In this document: positions 18,844 to 28,049 of the stretch, in pieces | Layout: every line of letters begins with the position of its first letter | How positions within the stretch are numbered: position 1 is the first letter of the stretch | NCBI GenBank assembly: GCA_001189345.1 | Contig: LFKV01000009.1 | Coordinates: forward strand, 83,737-147,736 | Direction: 5' to 3' | DNA: 64,000 nt | Origin: Candidatus Paraburkholderia kirkii | GTDB taxonomy: Bacteria > Pseudomonadota > Gammaproteobacteria > Burkholderiales > Burkholderiaceae | Position numbers and translations under genes: made by a program | Notes under the pieces: generated by a model | The model's input: the letters and a program-made list of their open reading frames with translations, nothing else | Told to the model about the DNA's origin: nothing | The model's database searches: none

Positions 18844-20445
18844 ATGAAAACAATCAAGCGAGCCCTCTCGGGCGTGCTGGCGGCAGGCGCACTGCTCAAC
18901 GCCGGCGTAGCCCTGGCGGTCAACGACAGTCCTGGCGGTCCTCGTGTGAACGAGATCAACTTCCAGCAGCCTGTGACGAAGATCGCCGAGGAGCTCTACG
19001 GCCTCCATATCTTCATGCTCATCATCTGTACCGTCATCTTCATCGGCGTGTTCGGGGTGATGTTCTATTCGCTCGTGATGCACCGCAAGTCCAAGGGATT
19101 CAAGCCCGCCAATTTCCATGAAAGCACCACGGTCGAAATCATCTGGACCATCGTGCCGTTCATCATCGTCATTCTGATGGCACTGCCGGCTACCAAGGCC
19201 GTCGTCGCGATGAAGGACACGAGCAACGCCGACCTGACCGTGAAGGTCACCGGCTATCAGTGGAAGTGGGGCTACGACTACGTGAAGGGTCCGGGCGAGG
19301 GCATCAGCTTCCTCTCGACGCTCTCCACGCCGCGCAGCGAAGTCAACGGCCAGCAGCCGATCTCCAATCTCTATCTGCAGGAAGTCGACAACCCGCTCGT
19401 CGTGCCGGTCGACAAGAAGATCCGCATCATCACCACCGCGAACGACGTCGTGCACTCGTGGTACATCTCGGCGTTCGGCGTGAAGCAGGACGCGATTCCC
19501 GGCTTCGTGCGCGACACCTGGTTCAAGGCCGAGAAGGTGGGCACGTACCGCGGCTTCTGTACCGAGCTGTGCGGCAAGGAGCACGCGTACATGCCGGTGG
19601 TCGTCGAAGTGCTGTCGGCCGACGATTACGCGAAGTGGGTCGACGCGCAAAAGAAGAAGATGGCCGCCGGCGCCGACGATCCCAACAAGACCTACACGAT
19701 GGATGAGCTGAAGACGCGCGGCGCGCAGGTCTACTCGTCCAACTGCGCGGTCTGCCACCAGCCGACGGGCAAGGGCGCGGGCCAGTTCCCGGCGCTCGAC
19801 GGCAGTAAGATCGCGAACGGTCCGCTCGCCGATCACGTGAGCATCGTGCTGCACGGCAAGGGTGCGATGCCGCCGTGGCAGTCGACGCTGAACGATGTGG
19901 AGATCGCATCGGTCATCGCGTACGAACGCAATGCCTGGGGCAACCACACCGGCGACATTCTTCAGCCGAAGCAGGTGGCCGACGCACGCAACGGCAAGAT
20001 GCCGGAAGGCGGCGGTCAAAAGACGGCTGCGGGCGGCGAAGCGGCAAGCGCGCCGGAAGCGGCGAGCGGCGCGGCATCGGCTCCGGCGGAGGCGAGCGCA
20101 CCGGCTGCGGCATCCGGCGAACAAGCCGCCGGCCTGCCGGCCAGCATCTACTTCGAGACGGGCAAGGACACGCTGCCCGCCGACGCGAACAACACAGTGC
20201 AAGCCGCCGCGGCATACGTCAAGGCGCATCCCGACGCGAAGCTCGCGCTGTCGGGCTTCACGGATGCGACGGGCGGCGCCGACCTGAACGCCGATCTCGC
20301 CAAGCGGCGCGCGCAAGCCGTGCGCGACGCGCTGAAGGCAACAGGTGTGTCGGAGGACCGCATCGTGTTGAAGAAGCCCGAGTCCTTCACAGGCGGCACG
20401 AATGCGAAGGAAGCACGTCGCGTGGAAATCAGTCCGGCTGCTTGA
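18844..20445 (+). CDS. coxB: Cytochrome c oxidase subunit II with cytochrome c and OmpA-like domains
   Basis: A 533-residue subunit II, much longer than the usual 250-350. Residues 1-23 are a signal peptide; two helices follow (about 55-80 and 98-122). The CuA domain has His in VHSWYISAFG and the two Cys in GFCTELCGKEH. A class I cytochrome c domain binds heme at Cys301-Ala-Val-Cys304-His305. After an Ala/Ser/Pro linker (about 394-428) comes an OmpA C-terminal-like domain (about 434-532): YFETGKDTLP, GFTDATGGADLNADLAKRRA with the Asp and Arg typical of peptidoglycan binding. A wall-anchored oxidase subunit is implied. I start at 18844; an ATG 24 bp upstream is in frame. Confidence 0.95.
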   Translation: MKTIKRALSGVLAAGALLNAGVALAVNDSPGGPRVNEINFQQPVTKIAEELYGLHIFMLIICTVIFIGVFGVMFYSLVMHRKSKGFKPANFHESTTVEIIWTIVPFIIVILMALPATKAVVAMKDTSNADLTVKVTGYQWKWGYDYVKGPGEGISFLSTLSTPRSEVNGQQPISNLYLQEVDNPLVVPVDKKIRIITTANDVVHSWYISAFGVKQDAIPGFVRDTWFKAEKVGTYRGFCTELCGKEHAYMPVVVEVLSADDYAKWVDAQKKKMAAGADDPNKTYTMDELKTRGAQVYSSNCAVCHQPTGKGAGQFPALDGSKIANGPLADHVSIVLHGKGAMPPWQSTLNDVEIASVIAYERNAWGNHTGDILQPKQVADARNGKMPEGGGQKTAAGGEAASAPEAASGAASAPAEASAPAAASGEQAAGLPASIYFETGKDTLPADANNTVQAAAAYVKAHPDAKLALSGFTDATGGADLNADLAKRRAQAVRDALKATGVSEDRIVLKKPESFTGGTNAKEARRVEISPAA

Positions 20446-20545
20446 CATGTCGATCGCGCCGCTCTTCATTTGCTGAATAAAGGCAACTGAAGAGCCCGCT
20501 TGATGAGCCAAGTGCCCCGAGTATTCGCTTTAGGAGATGATTGTC

Positions 20546-22141
20546 ATGTCTAGCATCGGACACGATGTAGGCGCAGGCCACGACCATGTGCACGAGACGC
20601 CGCATGGCTGGCGCCGCTGGCTTTTCGCCACCAACCACAAGGACATCGGTACGCTGTACCTGTTGTTCTCCTTCATCATGTTCCTCTCCGGAGGCGTGAT
20701 GGCGCTCGGCATCCGTGCCGAGCTGTTCGAGCCGGGCCTGCAGATCATGCGCCCCGAGTTCTTCAATCAGTTGACCACCATGCACGGCCTCATCATGGTG
20801 TTCGGCGCGATCATGCCGGCGTTCGTCGGCTTCGCGAACTGGATGGTGCCGCTGCAGATCGGCGCATCGGACATGGCGTTCGCGCGGATGAACAACTTCA
20901 GCTTCTGGCTGCTGCCGGCCGCTGCGGTGCTGCTCGTCGGCTCGTTTTTCGTGCCGGGCGGCGCGACCGCCGCGGGCTGGACGCTCTACGCGCCGCTCTC
21001 CACGCAGATGGGCCCGGGCATGGACTTCGCGATCTTCGTGGTCCACATTATGGGTGCGTCGTCGATCATGGGCGGCATCAACATCGTCGTGACGATTCTG
21101 AACATGCGCGCGCCGGGCATGACGCTCATGAAAATGCCGATGTTCGCGTGGACGTGGCTCATCACCGCGTATCTGCTGATCGCCGTGATGCCGGTTCTGG
21201 CCGGCGCGATCACGATGGTGCTGTTCGATCGCCATTTCGGCACGTCGTTCTTCAACGCGGCGGGCGGCGGCGACCCGGTGATGTACCAGCACATCTTCTG
21301 GTTCTTCGGTCACCCCGAGGTGTACATCATGATCTTGCCGGCGTTCGGGATCGTGTCGCAGGTGATTCCGGCGTTCTCGCGCAAGCCGCTGTTCGGCTAT
21401 AGCTCGATGGTGTACGCGACGGCATCGATCGCGATCCTGTCGTTCATGGTGTGGGCGCACCACATGTTCGCGACCGGCATGCCGGTGACGGGCCAGCTGT
21501 TCTTCATGTACGCGACCATGCTGATCGCGGTGCCGACGGGCGTGAAGGTGTTCAACTGGGTGGCGACCATGTGGCGCGGCGCGCTCACGTTCGAAACCCC
21601 GATGCTCTTCGCGATCGGCTTCCTGTTCGTGTTCACGATGGGTGGCTTCACGGGCCTGATCCTGTCGATGGCGCCGCTCGACATCCAGATGCACGGCACG
21701 TACTACGTGGTGGCGCACTTCCACTACGTGCTGGTGGCGGGGTCGCTGTTCGCGCTGTTCGCGGGCTGGTACTACTGGTCGCCGAAGTGGACCGGCTGGA
21801 TGTACAACGAGATGCACGGGAAGATCCACTTCTGGGCGTCGATGATCTTCTTCAACATCACGTTCTTCCCAATGCACTTCCTGGGTCTCGCGGGCATGCC
21901 GCGCCGCTATGCGGACTACCCGGCGCAGTTCACGGATTTCAACCAGGTCGCGACGATCGGCGCATTCGGCTTCGGCCTCGCGCAGGTGTACTTCCTGTTC
22001 GCGGTCGTGCTGCCGACGTATCGCGGCGGCGAGCTCGAAAAGGCGAGCGACAAGCCGTGGGATGGCGCGGAAGGCCTCGAATGGACCGTGCCGAGCCCGG
22101 CGCCGTTCCATACGTTCGAGAACCCGCCGACGGTCGAGTAA
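20546..22141 (+). CDS. coxA: Cytochrome c oxidase subunit I
   Basis: A 531-residue aa3-type subunit I with twelve helices. The heme a and a3/CuB ligands are visible: a His in TMHGLIMVF, HPEVYIMILPAFG with the Tyr-linked His, HHMFATGMP, and HFHYVLV near residue 393. It reduces O2 to water and pumps protons in the inner membrane. I choose ATG 20546 because AGGAG at 20532-20536 abuts the upstream ATG 20537 and is at the right distance for the later one. It lies 100 bp after coxB. Confidence 0.97.
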   Translation: MSSIGHDVGAGHDHVHETPHGWRRWLFATNHKDIGTLYLLFSFIMFLSGGVMALGIRAELFEPGLQIMRPEFFNQLTTMHGLIMVFGAIMPAFVGFANWMVPLQIGASDMAFARMNNFSFWLLPAAAVLLVGSFFVPGGATAAGWTLYAPLSTQMGPGMDFAIFVVHIMGASSIMGGINIVVTILNMRAPGMTLMKMPMFAWTWLITAYLLIAVMPVLAGAITMVLFDRHFGTSFFNAAGGGDPVMYQHIFWFFGHPEVYIMILPAFGIVSQVIPAFSRKPLFGYSSMVYATASIAILSFMVWAHHMFATGMPVTGQLFFMYATMLIAVPTGVKVFNWVATMWRGALTFETPMLFAIGFLFVFTMGGFTGLILSMAPLDIQMHGTYYVVAHFHYVLVAGSLFALFAGWYYWSPKWTGWMYNEMHGKIHFWASMIFFNITFFPMHFLGLAGMPRRYADYPAQFTDFNQVATIGAFGFGLAQVYFLFAVVLPTYRGGELEKASDKPWDGAEGLEWTVPSPAPFHTFENPPTVE

Positions 22142-22204
22142 GTCGATTCACCGGTTTGCAAGGCTTCGGAAGCTGGAGCCTTGCAGGCGTCAAATCAGAA
22201 AAGT

Positions 22205-22345
22205 ATGGCCCCGGATCCACAAAAAAGACGCACGCCCGAGGAAATCCGCGCGGGCAACAAGCGGCTCGGAATCGTCATGGTGTTGATCGCCGCCGTTTTC
22301 TTTGTGGGTATCGTCGTCAGGCAATACCTGTTGTCGCGAGGGTAG
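22205..22345 (+). CDS. Small cytochrome oxidase assembly-type membrane protein (46 aa)
   Basis: A 46-residue open frame between coxA and ctaG. It reads MAPDPQKRRTPEEIRAGNK, then one membrane helix at about residues 21-39, ending QYLLSRG. Basic N-terminus, one helix and position fit the short 'cytochrome oxidase small assembly protein' annotated at this place in betaproteobacterial cox operons. A start 64 bp after coxA and a stop 9 bp before ctaG support cotranscription. Function is inferred from context only. Confidence 0.75.
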   Translation: MAPDPQKRRTPEEIRAGNKRLGIVMVLIAAVFFVGIVVRQYLLSRG

Positions 22346-22354
22346 GAAAGCCAA

Positions 22355-22927
22355 GTGTCCACTCAGCAGGAAAATTCGCATGTCGACCGGTCGTTAAACC
22401 GGTCGATGCTGGTGAAGCTCTTCGTTGTGGCGGCGTTGATGTTCGGCTTCGGCTTCGCGCTCGTGCCGATGTACCGCGCAATCTGCCAGATCACCGGCAT
22501 CAACAATCTGGTGCAGCGCGATGTCGGCGCGCGCGAGGCGAAGAATACGCAAGTGGATGCGAGCCGTACGGTATCCGTCGAGTTCGATGCGAACGCGCGC
22601 GGCCCGCTGCAGTTCAAGCCGGAGCAGAACACGCTGGACATTCACCCCGGCGAAGTGATGACCGTGATGTACCAGGTGACCAACGAGCAGGGCCGCACGG
22701 TGAAGGCGCAGGCCATCCCGAGCTACGCGCCGAAGCAGGCCACCGAGTACTTCAAGAAGATCGAATGCTTCTGCTTCACGCAGCAGACGCTCGTGCCGAA
22801 CGAAACCAGGCGCATGTCGGTGGTGTTCGTCGTGGATCTTAAGCTGCCGAAGGACATCAAGACGATCACGTTGTCGTTCACGTTCTTCGAGCTGGATTCG
22901 CCGAAGGCGGTGACCAAGGGATCATGA
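22355..22927 (+). CDS. ctaG: Cytochrome c oxidase assembly protein CtaG (Cox11)
   Basis: A 190-residue Cox11 protein that delivers copper to the CuB site of subunit I. One N-terminal helix (about residues 19-40) anchors a periplasmic domain. The copper-binding Cys pair is in IECFCFTQQTL at about residues 129-139. It starts with GTG 9 bp after the small upstream frame and is followed 4 bp later by the DUF2970 gene. Length and motifs are normal. Confidence 0.95.
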   Translation: MSTQQENSHVDRSLNRSMLVKLFVVAALMFGFGFALVPMYRAICQITGINNLVQRDVGAREAKNTQVDASRTVSVEFDANARGPLQFKPEQNTLDIHPGEVMTVMYQVTNEQGRTVKAQAIPSYAPKQATEYFKKIECFCFTQQTLVPNETRRMSVVFVVDLKLPKDIKTITLSFTFFELDSPKAVTKGS

Positions 22928-22931
22928 CGGC

Positions 22932-23120
22932 ATGAGCGCGGACAGTCAGAACAAGGGCGGTTTCTTCAGGCTCATGAAAGCGGTGCTCTGGTCGTTCTTC
23001 GGGGTCCGGCGCCGCGCGGACCTGGAAAGCGATGCGGCGCAGCTGATCGCGGCGGGCGTCATCGGGGCGGTGCTGTTCATCTTCGTATTGCTGCTGGTCG
23101 TGCGCGCGGTAGTGGGATAG
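22932..23120 (+). CDS. DUF2970 small membrane protein
   Basis: A 62-residue protein with a soluble N-terminus (FFRLMKAVLWSFFGVRRRADLE) and one C-terminal helix (about residues 37-59). It matches the DUF2970 family, typically found between ctaG and coxC in betaproteobacteria. No function is established. The 4-bp spacing after ctaG implies coupled translation. Confidence 0.85.
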   Translation: MSADSQNKGGFFRLMKAVLWSFFGVRRRADLESDAAQLIAAGVIGAVLFIFVLLLVVRAVVG

Positions 23121-23199
23121 ACGGAACGTCGGGCGTGTGTGTCCATCGCACGACGGTAAAAGAAAATTCAAGCAACTGGATCGAAGTGGAGAATCAACA

Positions 23200-24057
23200 A
23201 TGAGCGGTCAAAACGAGAGCCCGTACTATTTCGTGCCGCATCCGTCGCGGCATCCGATCATGACCGCGTGCGGCCTGCTGGTGATGCTCGCCTCGCTCGC
23301 GTCGTGGGTGAACGGCCACACCTGGGGACCGTTCGGCACGTTCATCGGCCTTCTGTTCGTGCTGTTCGTGCTGTGGCACTGGTTCGGCGACGCGATCTCC
23401 GAATCCGAGGGCGGCATGTACGGCAAGCGCGTCGACGTGTCGTACCGCTGGAGCATGAGCTGGTTCATCTTCTCCGAAGTGATGTTCTTCGCGGCGTTCT
23501 TCGGCGCGCTGTTCTATGCGCGCGCGATCGCGATGCATCAGCTCGGCAGCCTCGACTACAAGATGATCTGGCCCGACTTTGCCGCCGTGTGGCCGAACAA
23601 CGGTCCCGCTGCGCTCGTGCCGCATTTCCGCGCGATGGTGCCGTGGCCCCTGCCGACCATCAATACGGCGCTGCTGCTTTCTTCCGGCGCGACGCTGACG
23701 GTGGCGCACCACGCGCTGCGCGAGGACCATCGTCAGAAGGCGATCATCTGGCTGGGCGCGACCGTTCTCCTCGGCCTGATCTTCCTGTTCTGCCAGGGCT
23801 ACGAATATTTCCACGCGTACAACGAACTGAACCTCACGCTCGCATCCGGCATGTACGGCTCGACGTTCTTCCTGTTGACCGGCTTCCACGGCTTTCACGT
23901 GTTCCTGGGCGGCACGATGCTGACGGTGGTGATGATCCGCCTGATTCGCGGACACTTCACGGCGGAACATCACTTCGCGTTCGAGGGCGCCGCGTGGTAC
24001 TGGCACTTCGTCGACGTCGTGTGGCTGGGTCTGTACGTCGTCGTCTACTGGCTGTAA
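23200..24057 (+). CDS. coxC: Cytochrome c oxidase subunit III
   Basis: A 285-residue subunit III. YYFVPHPSRHPIMTA opens the protein, seven helices follow, and FFLLTGFHGFHVFLGGTML and WYWHFVDVVWLGLYVVVYWL are the conserved C-terminal helices. It stabilises the oxidase and modulates proton uptake in the inner membrane. I start at 23200 (MSGQNESP) with AGTGGAG upstream rather than 63 bp earlier. A hairpin terminator follows at 24115. Confidence 0.96.
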   Translation: MSGQNESPYYFVPHPSRHPIMTACGLLVMLASLASWVNGHTWGPFGTFIGLLFVLFVLWHWFGDAISESEGGMYGKRVDVSYRWSMSWFIFSEVMFFAAFFGALFYARAIAMHQLGSLDYKMIWPDFAAVWPNNGPAALVPHFRAMVPWPLPTINTALLLSSGATLTVAHHALREDHRQKAIIWLGATVLLGLIFLFCQGYEYFHAYNELNLTLASGMYGSTFFLLTGFHGFHVFLGGTMLTVVMIRLIRGHFTAEHHFAFEGAAWYWHFVDVVWLGLYVVVYWL

Positions 24058-24114
24058 GCGGGATATTCGAGCGGGCGCGCGCACGGTGCCGTCCGCGATG
24101 CAAGACCGGCGTCG

Positions 24115-24152
24115 ACGCCGCCCTCGATGTCTCAAGGGCGGCGTTGTCGTTT
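24115..24152 (+). terminator. Terminator after coxC
   Basis: ACGCCGCCCT and AGGGCGGCGT make a perfect 10-bp stem with a 10-nt loop, followed by a weak T-rich tail (TGTCGTTT). It would end the coxB-coxC transcript before the convergent small membrane-protein gene. Confidence 0.6.
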
Positions 24153-24229
24153 CAGGGGCGGCTTGCGGGAGCACGAAAGTGCCCCCCGGCGCGACAATAC
24201 GCCTCGTAGGGAAGAACCCGTGCGGCGGG

Positions 24230-24496
24230 TTATCGTCCAAGAGGGATGCCCGTCGATTGAATCCAGCCCATCCAGTGCGCAAACAGGATGAAGAGGAAGA
24301 GGGAGATGGACAGCCCGACGCGCGCGGCGAGCGACCACACCATCCGCTTCGTCCTGCCCTGGTCGGTCATCATGAAGTAGAGCGCCGAACCCAAGCTGCC
24401 GATGATGAGGATGAATGCGATAGCAACGATGATGTGCATGAAACCAGCCAGCGTTTTTGCCCAGAAACCACGTTGAGCAGTATTGAATTCTCTCAT
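24230..24496 (-). CDS. Twin transmembrane protein (DUF2909-like)
   Basis: An 88-residue protein with two helices (about residues 15-40 and 55-78; FMHIIVAIAFILIIGSLGSA and LSISLFLFILFAHWMGWI). It fits the small 'twin transmembrane protein' (DUF2909) that lies between coxC and surf1, divergent to surf1, in related genomes. The start at 24496 is 64 bp from surf1, so both share a control region. Function is unknown; an oxidase-assembly role is suggested by position only. Confidence 0.8.
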   Translation of the reverse strand: MREFNTAQRGFWAKTLAGFMHIIVAIAFILIIGSLGSALYFMMTDQGRTKRMVWSLAARVGLSISLFLFILFAHWMGWIQSTGIPLGR

Positions 24497-24559
24497 TATC
24501 TCACCCGATGGATTGCGCCGTGCGTTGCACGAGCGGATGCCGGCGGTAAGGTCTGCAGC

Positions 24560-25303
24560 ATGAAGATTCGCTTCTGGCCCACGCTCCTGATTCTCATCGT
24601 CGTGGCGGTGACGATGCGGCTGGGCTTCTGGCAGCGCGACCGCGCGCATCAGAAGGAGGCGCTCAACGCGCGGATCGTCGCGTTCGGGAATGCGCCGGCG
24701 CAGCAGGTCGGCGCAGCGCCGATGCCGCTCGGCGCGATCGAGTTTCATCGCGTCGAGGCGCGCGGCGAGTTCATGCCGGAGCGCGTCGTGTATCTGGACA
24801 ATCGTCCGTATAACGACCAGCCGGGCTTTTATGTCGTGATGCCGCTTAAACTCGAGGGCGGCGGTTATATGCTCGTGAATCGCGGATGGCTGCCGCGCAA
24901 CATGGCGGACCGCACGGTCATCGAGCCATACGAAACGCCGAAGGGCATCGTCGACGTACAGGGCATCGCGCGCGCGAACGCGTCGCAGGCGTTCGAGCTG
25001 GGCAGCGGCGGATCGGCTGCGCACAAGGAGATCCGGCAGAACCTGGACGTCGGGTCGTACGCGGCGGAAACCGGGCTCGCCTTCCAGCCATTCGTGATCC
25101 AGCAGACGAACGATACCGGCGACAAGCTCGTGCGCAACTGGCCCCCGCCGACGCTCGGCGTCGAGCGCAATTACGGCTACATGTTCCAGTGGTGGGGCAT
25201 GGCGGCCGCGGCCGTCGCGTTTGGCCTGTACGCCGCGCGGCGCGCCGCGAAGAAAGGCGATGAAGGTGACGAGCGCGACGAGGAAGCCGGAAACCACGCA
25301 TGA
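24560..25303 (+). CDS. SURF1 family cytochrome oxidase biogenesis protein
   Basis: A 247-residue SURF1 protein with N- and C-terminal helices (about residues 5-20 and 210-230) flanking a periplasmic domain. Family motifs are LGFWQRDRAHQKE, YLDNRPYNDQPGFYVVMPL and LVNRGWLPRN, and NYGYMFQWWGMA before the last helix. SURF1 helps insert heme a into subunit I. It heads the assembly cluster surf1, membrane thioredoxin-fold protein, ctaA, ctaB, sco. Confidence 0.93.
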   Translation: MKIRFWPTLLILIVVAVTMRLGFWQRDRAHQKEALNARIVAFGNAPAQQVGAAPMPLGAIEFHRVEARGEFMPERVVYLDNRPYNDQPGFYVVMPLKLEGGGYMLVNRGWLPRNMADRTVIEPYETPKGIVDVQGIARANASQAFELGSGGSAAHKEIRQNLDVGSYAAETGLAFQPFVIQQTNDTGDKLVRNWPPPTLGVERNYGYMFQWWGMAAAAVAFGLYAARRAAKKGDEGDERDEEAGNHA

Positions 25304-25355
25304 AACACCGGGCGCACGCCGCGCCCGATCGACCGAACAGAGGCACGTTTTACCG

Positions 25356-26012
25356 ATGCAATCACAACGCTCCACCGCCGCCGACGCCGACAAGTCGCGC
25401 ACGCGGCAACGAACGGCCGCGAAAGGCTCATGGATCAGCGGCCGCTGGATGCTCCTGTTGCTGGCGCTCGTATGCGCCGCGCCGGTGATCGCGTCCTACC
25501 TGATGTACTACGTGTTTAAGTCCACGGGCGGCACGACGAGCTATGGCGCGCTGATCGATCCGCAGCGGCCGATTCCGGCCCAACTCGTCGTCACCGACGA
25601 GAAAGGGCAGAACCTGCCGTTCAAGTCGCTCGAAGGCAAATGGCTGATGATCACGGTCAACGGCAGCGACTGCGACGAGCAATGCGTGACGCGCCTCTAT
25701 TTCATGCGCCAGGTACGCACGTTGCAGTCGGGCGAGCGCGATCGCGTCGTAAACGTCTGGCTGCGCACCGATGACCAGCCCGTCGCGGACGTCATCAAGA
25801 GCGCGTATCCGCAGCCCGACACGCGCATGCTCGTCGCGGACGAGAAGACGATTTCCGCGTGGCTGCCGGTCGACGACGGCACGAAGCTCACGGATCACAT
25901 TTTTCTCGTCGACCCGAACGGCAATCTGATGATGCGCTTCCCGAAGAATCCCGATCCGAAGAAGATCAACGCGGACCTGGCGAAGCTGCTGAAATGGTCA
26001 CGCATCGGCTGA
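25356..26012 (+). CDS. Membrane-anchored thioredoxin-fold protein of the cox assembly cluster
   Basis: A 218-residue protein with one helix (about residues 31-53) and a periplasmic domain reading DEKGQNLPFKSLEGKWLMIT, CDEQCVTRLYFMRQV and HIFLVDPNGNLMMRFP. The pattern resembles SCO/thioredoxin-fold proteins; CDEQC is a CxxxC pair at the position of the SCO copper site. It lies between surf1 and ctaA in Burkholderia and is usually annotated as hypothetical. A role in copper or thiol chemistry of the oxidase is my inference. Confidence 0.82.
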   Translation: MQSQRSTAADADKSRTRQRTAAKGSWISGRWMLLLLALVCAAPVIASYLMYYVFKSTGGTTSYGALIDPQRPIPAQLVVTDEKGQNLPFKSLEGKWLMITVNGSDCDEQCVTRLYFMRQVRTLQSGERDRVVNVWLRTDDQPVADVIKSAYPQPDTRMLVADEKTISAWLPVDDGTKLTDHIFLVDPNGNLMMRFPKNPDPKKINADLAKLLKWSRIG

Positions 26013-26024
26013 AGGTAGAAAAGC

Positions 26025-27134
26025 ATGTTCGTACTGCAACTCGGTCTGATCGGCTTGTGCGTTGCGCTTCTGCCACTCTTCTACGTGTGGGTCAAGGCCG
26101 ATGACGACAAATTCCGCAAGCTCGTCTGGCTCACCACGTTCCTGACCCTCGACCTGATCATGTTCGGTGGCTTCACGCGCCTGACCGATTCCGGTCTCGG
26201 CTGCCCCGACTGGCCCGGCTGCTATGGCACGTCGTCGCCGTTCATCGCACACGCGCAGATCGCGGCCGCGTATCAGGCAATGCCCACCGGCCCGGTCAGC
26301 ATGGTCAAGGCATGGATCGAGATGCTGCACCGCTATTTCGCAATGGCGATCGGCGTGCTGATCATCGCGCAGGTGGTCATCGCGTGGACGGCGCGCGTGA
26401 AGAAGCGCCCGCTGCACGTCTCGCCGTGGTGGCCGACCGCTATCCTGCTCCTGATTCTGCTGCAGGGCGCGTTCGGCGCGTCGACCGTTACGCTGAAGCT
26501 GCAGCCGGTGATCGTTACGACGCACCTGCTGCTCGGCCTGGCGCTGCTCGGCGCGCTCGGCTGGCTCGCGGCGCGCATGACGCCGATTCCCTCGCTCGAT
26601 CCCGCCGCCGCGCGCTGGATGCCCGCCACCGCGCTCGGGTTGCTGCTGCTCGTCGTGCAGATCGCGCTGGGCGGGTGGGTCAGCACGAACTACGCGGTGC
26701 TCGCGTGCACGGACTTTCCGCTGTGCAACGGCCAATGGATCCCGCCGATGAACTTCGAGCACGGCTTTCATCTGTGGCGCGCGCTCGGCATGACCGGCGA
26801 CGGCGACGTGATCTCGCAGGACGCGCTCGTCGCGATTCACTGGACGCATCGCACGTTCGCGGTCGTCGTGGTGCTTTATCTGCTCTGGCTGTCAACCCAG
26901 CTGCGACGATTCGAATCGCTGCGAAAGCCCGCCAACGGCGTATTGTTGATGATCGTGATCCAGTTCCTGACCGGCATGTCGAACATCGTCCTGCAATGGC
27001 CGCTGCCGATCGCGGTCGCGCACAATGGCGGGGTCGCGATCCTGTTGCTGCTGCTCGTTATGCTAAACTTCCGAATCTCTTCCAGCCGTCCCGGCTGCGC
27101 CGCCGTTCCCGCGTGCGATGTCGTTTCAGCGTGA
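26025..27134 (+). CDS. ctaA: Heme A synthase CtaA (Cox15)
   Basis: A 369-residue eight-helix protein that oxidises the C8 methyl of heme O to a formyl to make heme A. FGGFTRLTDSGLGCPDWPGCYG near residues 46-67 holds the conserved Cys pair of the first loop; EMLHRYFAM and IHWTHRTFA carry heme-ligand histidines. It starts 12 bp after the preceding gene, and ctaB follows after 9 bp. Confidence 0.96.
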   Translation: MFVLQLGLIGLCVALLPLFYVWVKADDDKFRKLVWLTTFLTLDLIMFGGFTRLTDSGLGCPDWPGCYGTSSPFIAHAQIAAAYQAMPTGPVSMVKAWIEMLHRYFAMAIGVLIIAQVVIAWTARVKKRPLHVSPWWPTAILLLILLQGAFGASTVTLKLQPVIVTTHLLLGLALLGALGWLAARMTPIPSLDPAAARWMPATALGLLLLVVQIALGGWVSTNYAVLACTDFPLCNGQWIPPMNFEHGFHLWRALGMTGDGDVISQDALVAIHWTHRTFAVVVVLYLLWLSTQLRRFESLRKPANGVLLMIVIQFLTGMSNIVLQWPLPIAVAHNGGVAILLLLLVMLNFRISSSRPGCAAVPACDVVSA

Positions 27135-27143
27135 ATCCACATC

Positions 27144-28049
27144 ATGGATAGCACGACACTTCATTCCCCCCTCGGCAGCCGCGCATCGCAATATCTGGCG
27201 CTGACCAAGCCGCGCGTCACGCAACTCGCCGTGTTCTGCGCCGTCATCGGTATGTTCCTGTCCACGCCGGGCATGGTGCCCTGGGACAAACTGATCGGCG
27301 GCGCAGTCGGCATCTGGCTGCTGGCCGGCGCCGCATTCGCGATCAACTGCCTCGTCGAGCAGAAAGTCGATGCGAAGATGCGCCGCACGGCATGGCGCCC
27401 GTCCGCGCGCGGGCAGATCACCCCCGCGCAGATCCTGACCTTCTCGGCCGTGCTGGGCGGCATCGGCATGTGGACGCTCTATACGTTCACCAATCCGCTC
27501 ACGATGTGGCTCACCATCGCGACGTTCGTCGGCTATGCGGTCATCTATACGCTGCTGCTCAAGCCCTATACACCGCAGAACATCGTGATCGGCGGCGCGT
27601 CCGGCGCAATGCCGCCCGCGCTCGGCTGGGCCGCCGTGACGGGCACGGTGTCCGGCGATGCATGGATTCTCGTGCTGATCATCTTCGTGTGGACGCCGCC
27701 GCATTTCTGGGCGCTCGCGCTGTATCGCCGCAAGGATTACGAGAACGCCGGTCTGCCGATGCTCCCGATCACCCACGGCGAGAAGTACACGCTGCTGAAC
27801 ATCTTCCTGTACACGCTGGTTTTGTTCGCGGTCACGCTGATGCCGTATATCTCCGGCATGAGCGGCGTGGTGTATCTGGCGAGTGCGATTGCGCTGGGCG
27901 CGGGCTTCATCGGCTACGCGTGGAAGATGTATCGCGACTATTCCGATGCCCTCGCGCGCAAGACCTTCCGTTACTCGATCGTGTATCTGTCGCTGCTGTT
28001 CGGCGCGCTGCTCGTCGATCACTACGTACGCACAGTGATCGGCGCATGA
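27144..28049 (+). CDS. ctaB: Protoheme IX farnesyltransferase (heme O synthase)
   Basis: A 301-residue UbiA-family prenyltransferase that adds farnesyl to heme B to make heme O for Cta[16 protein letters not shown] with Asn and Asp residues is the first Mg-pyrophosphate motif and [16 protein letters not shown] the second. Nine helices are expected. The stop overlaps the sco start as ATGA. Confidence 0.97.
   Translation: MDSTTLHSPLGSRASQYLALTKPRVTQLAVFCAVIGMFLSTPGMVPWDKLIGGAVGIWLLAGAAFAINCLVEQKVDAKMRRTAWRPSARGQITPAQILTFSAVLGGIGMWTLYTFTNPLTMWLTIATFVGYAVIYTLLLKPYTPQNIVIGGASGAMPPALGWAAVTGTVSGDAWILVLIIFVWTPPHFWALALYRRKDYENAGLPMLPITHGEKYTLLNIFLYTLVLFAVTLMPYISGMSGVVYLASAIALGAGFIGYAWKMYRDYSDALARKTFRYSIVYLSLLFGALLVDHYVRTVIGA

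Noticed and set aside
18667..20511. 614-codon open frame antisense to coxB
   Set aside because: No recognisable motif and complete overlap with a clear gene.
20429..22111. 560-codon open frame antisense to coxA
   Set aside because: His/Arg/Glu-rich shadow of coxA codon bias.
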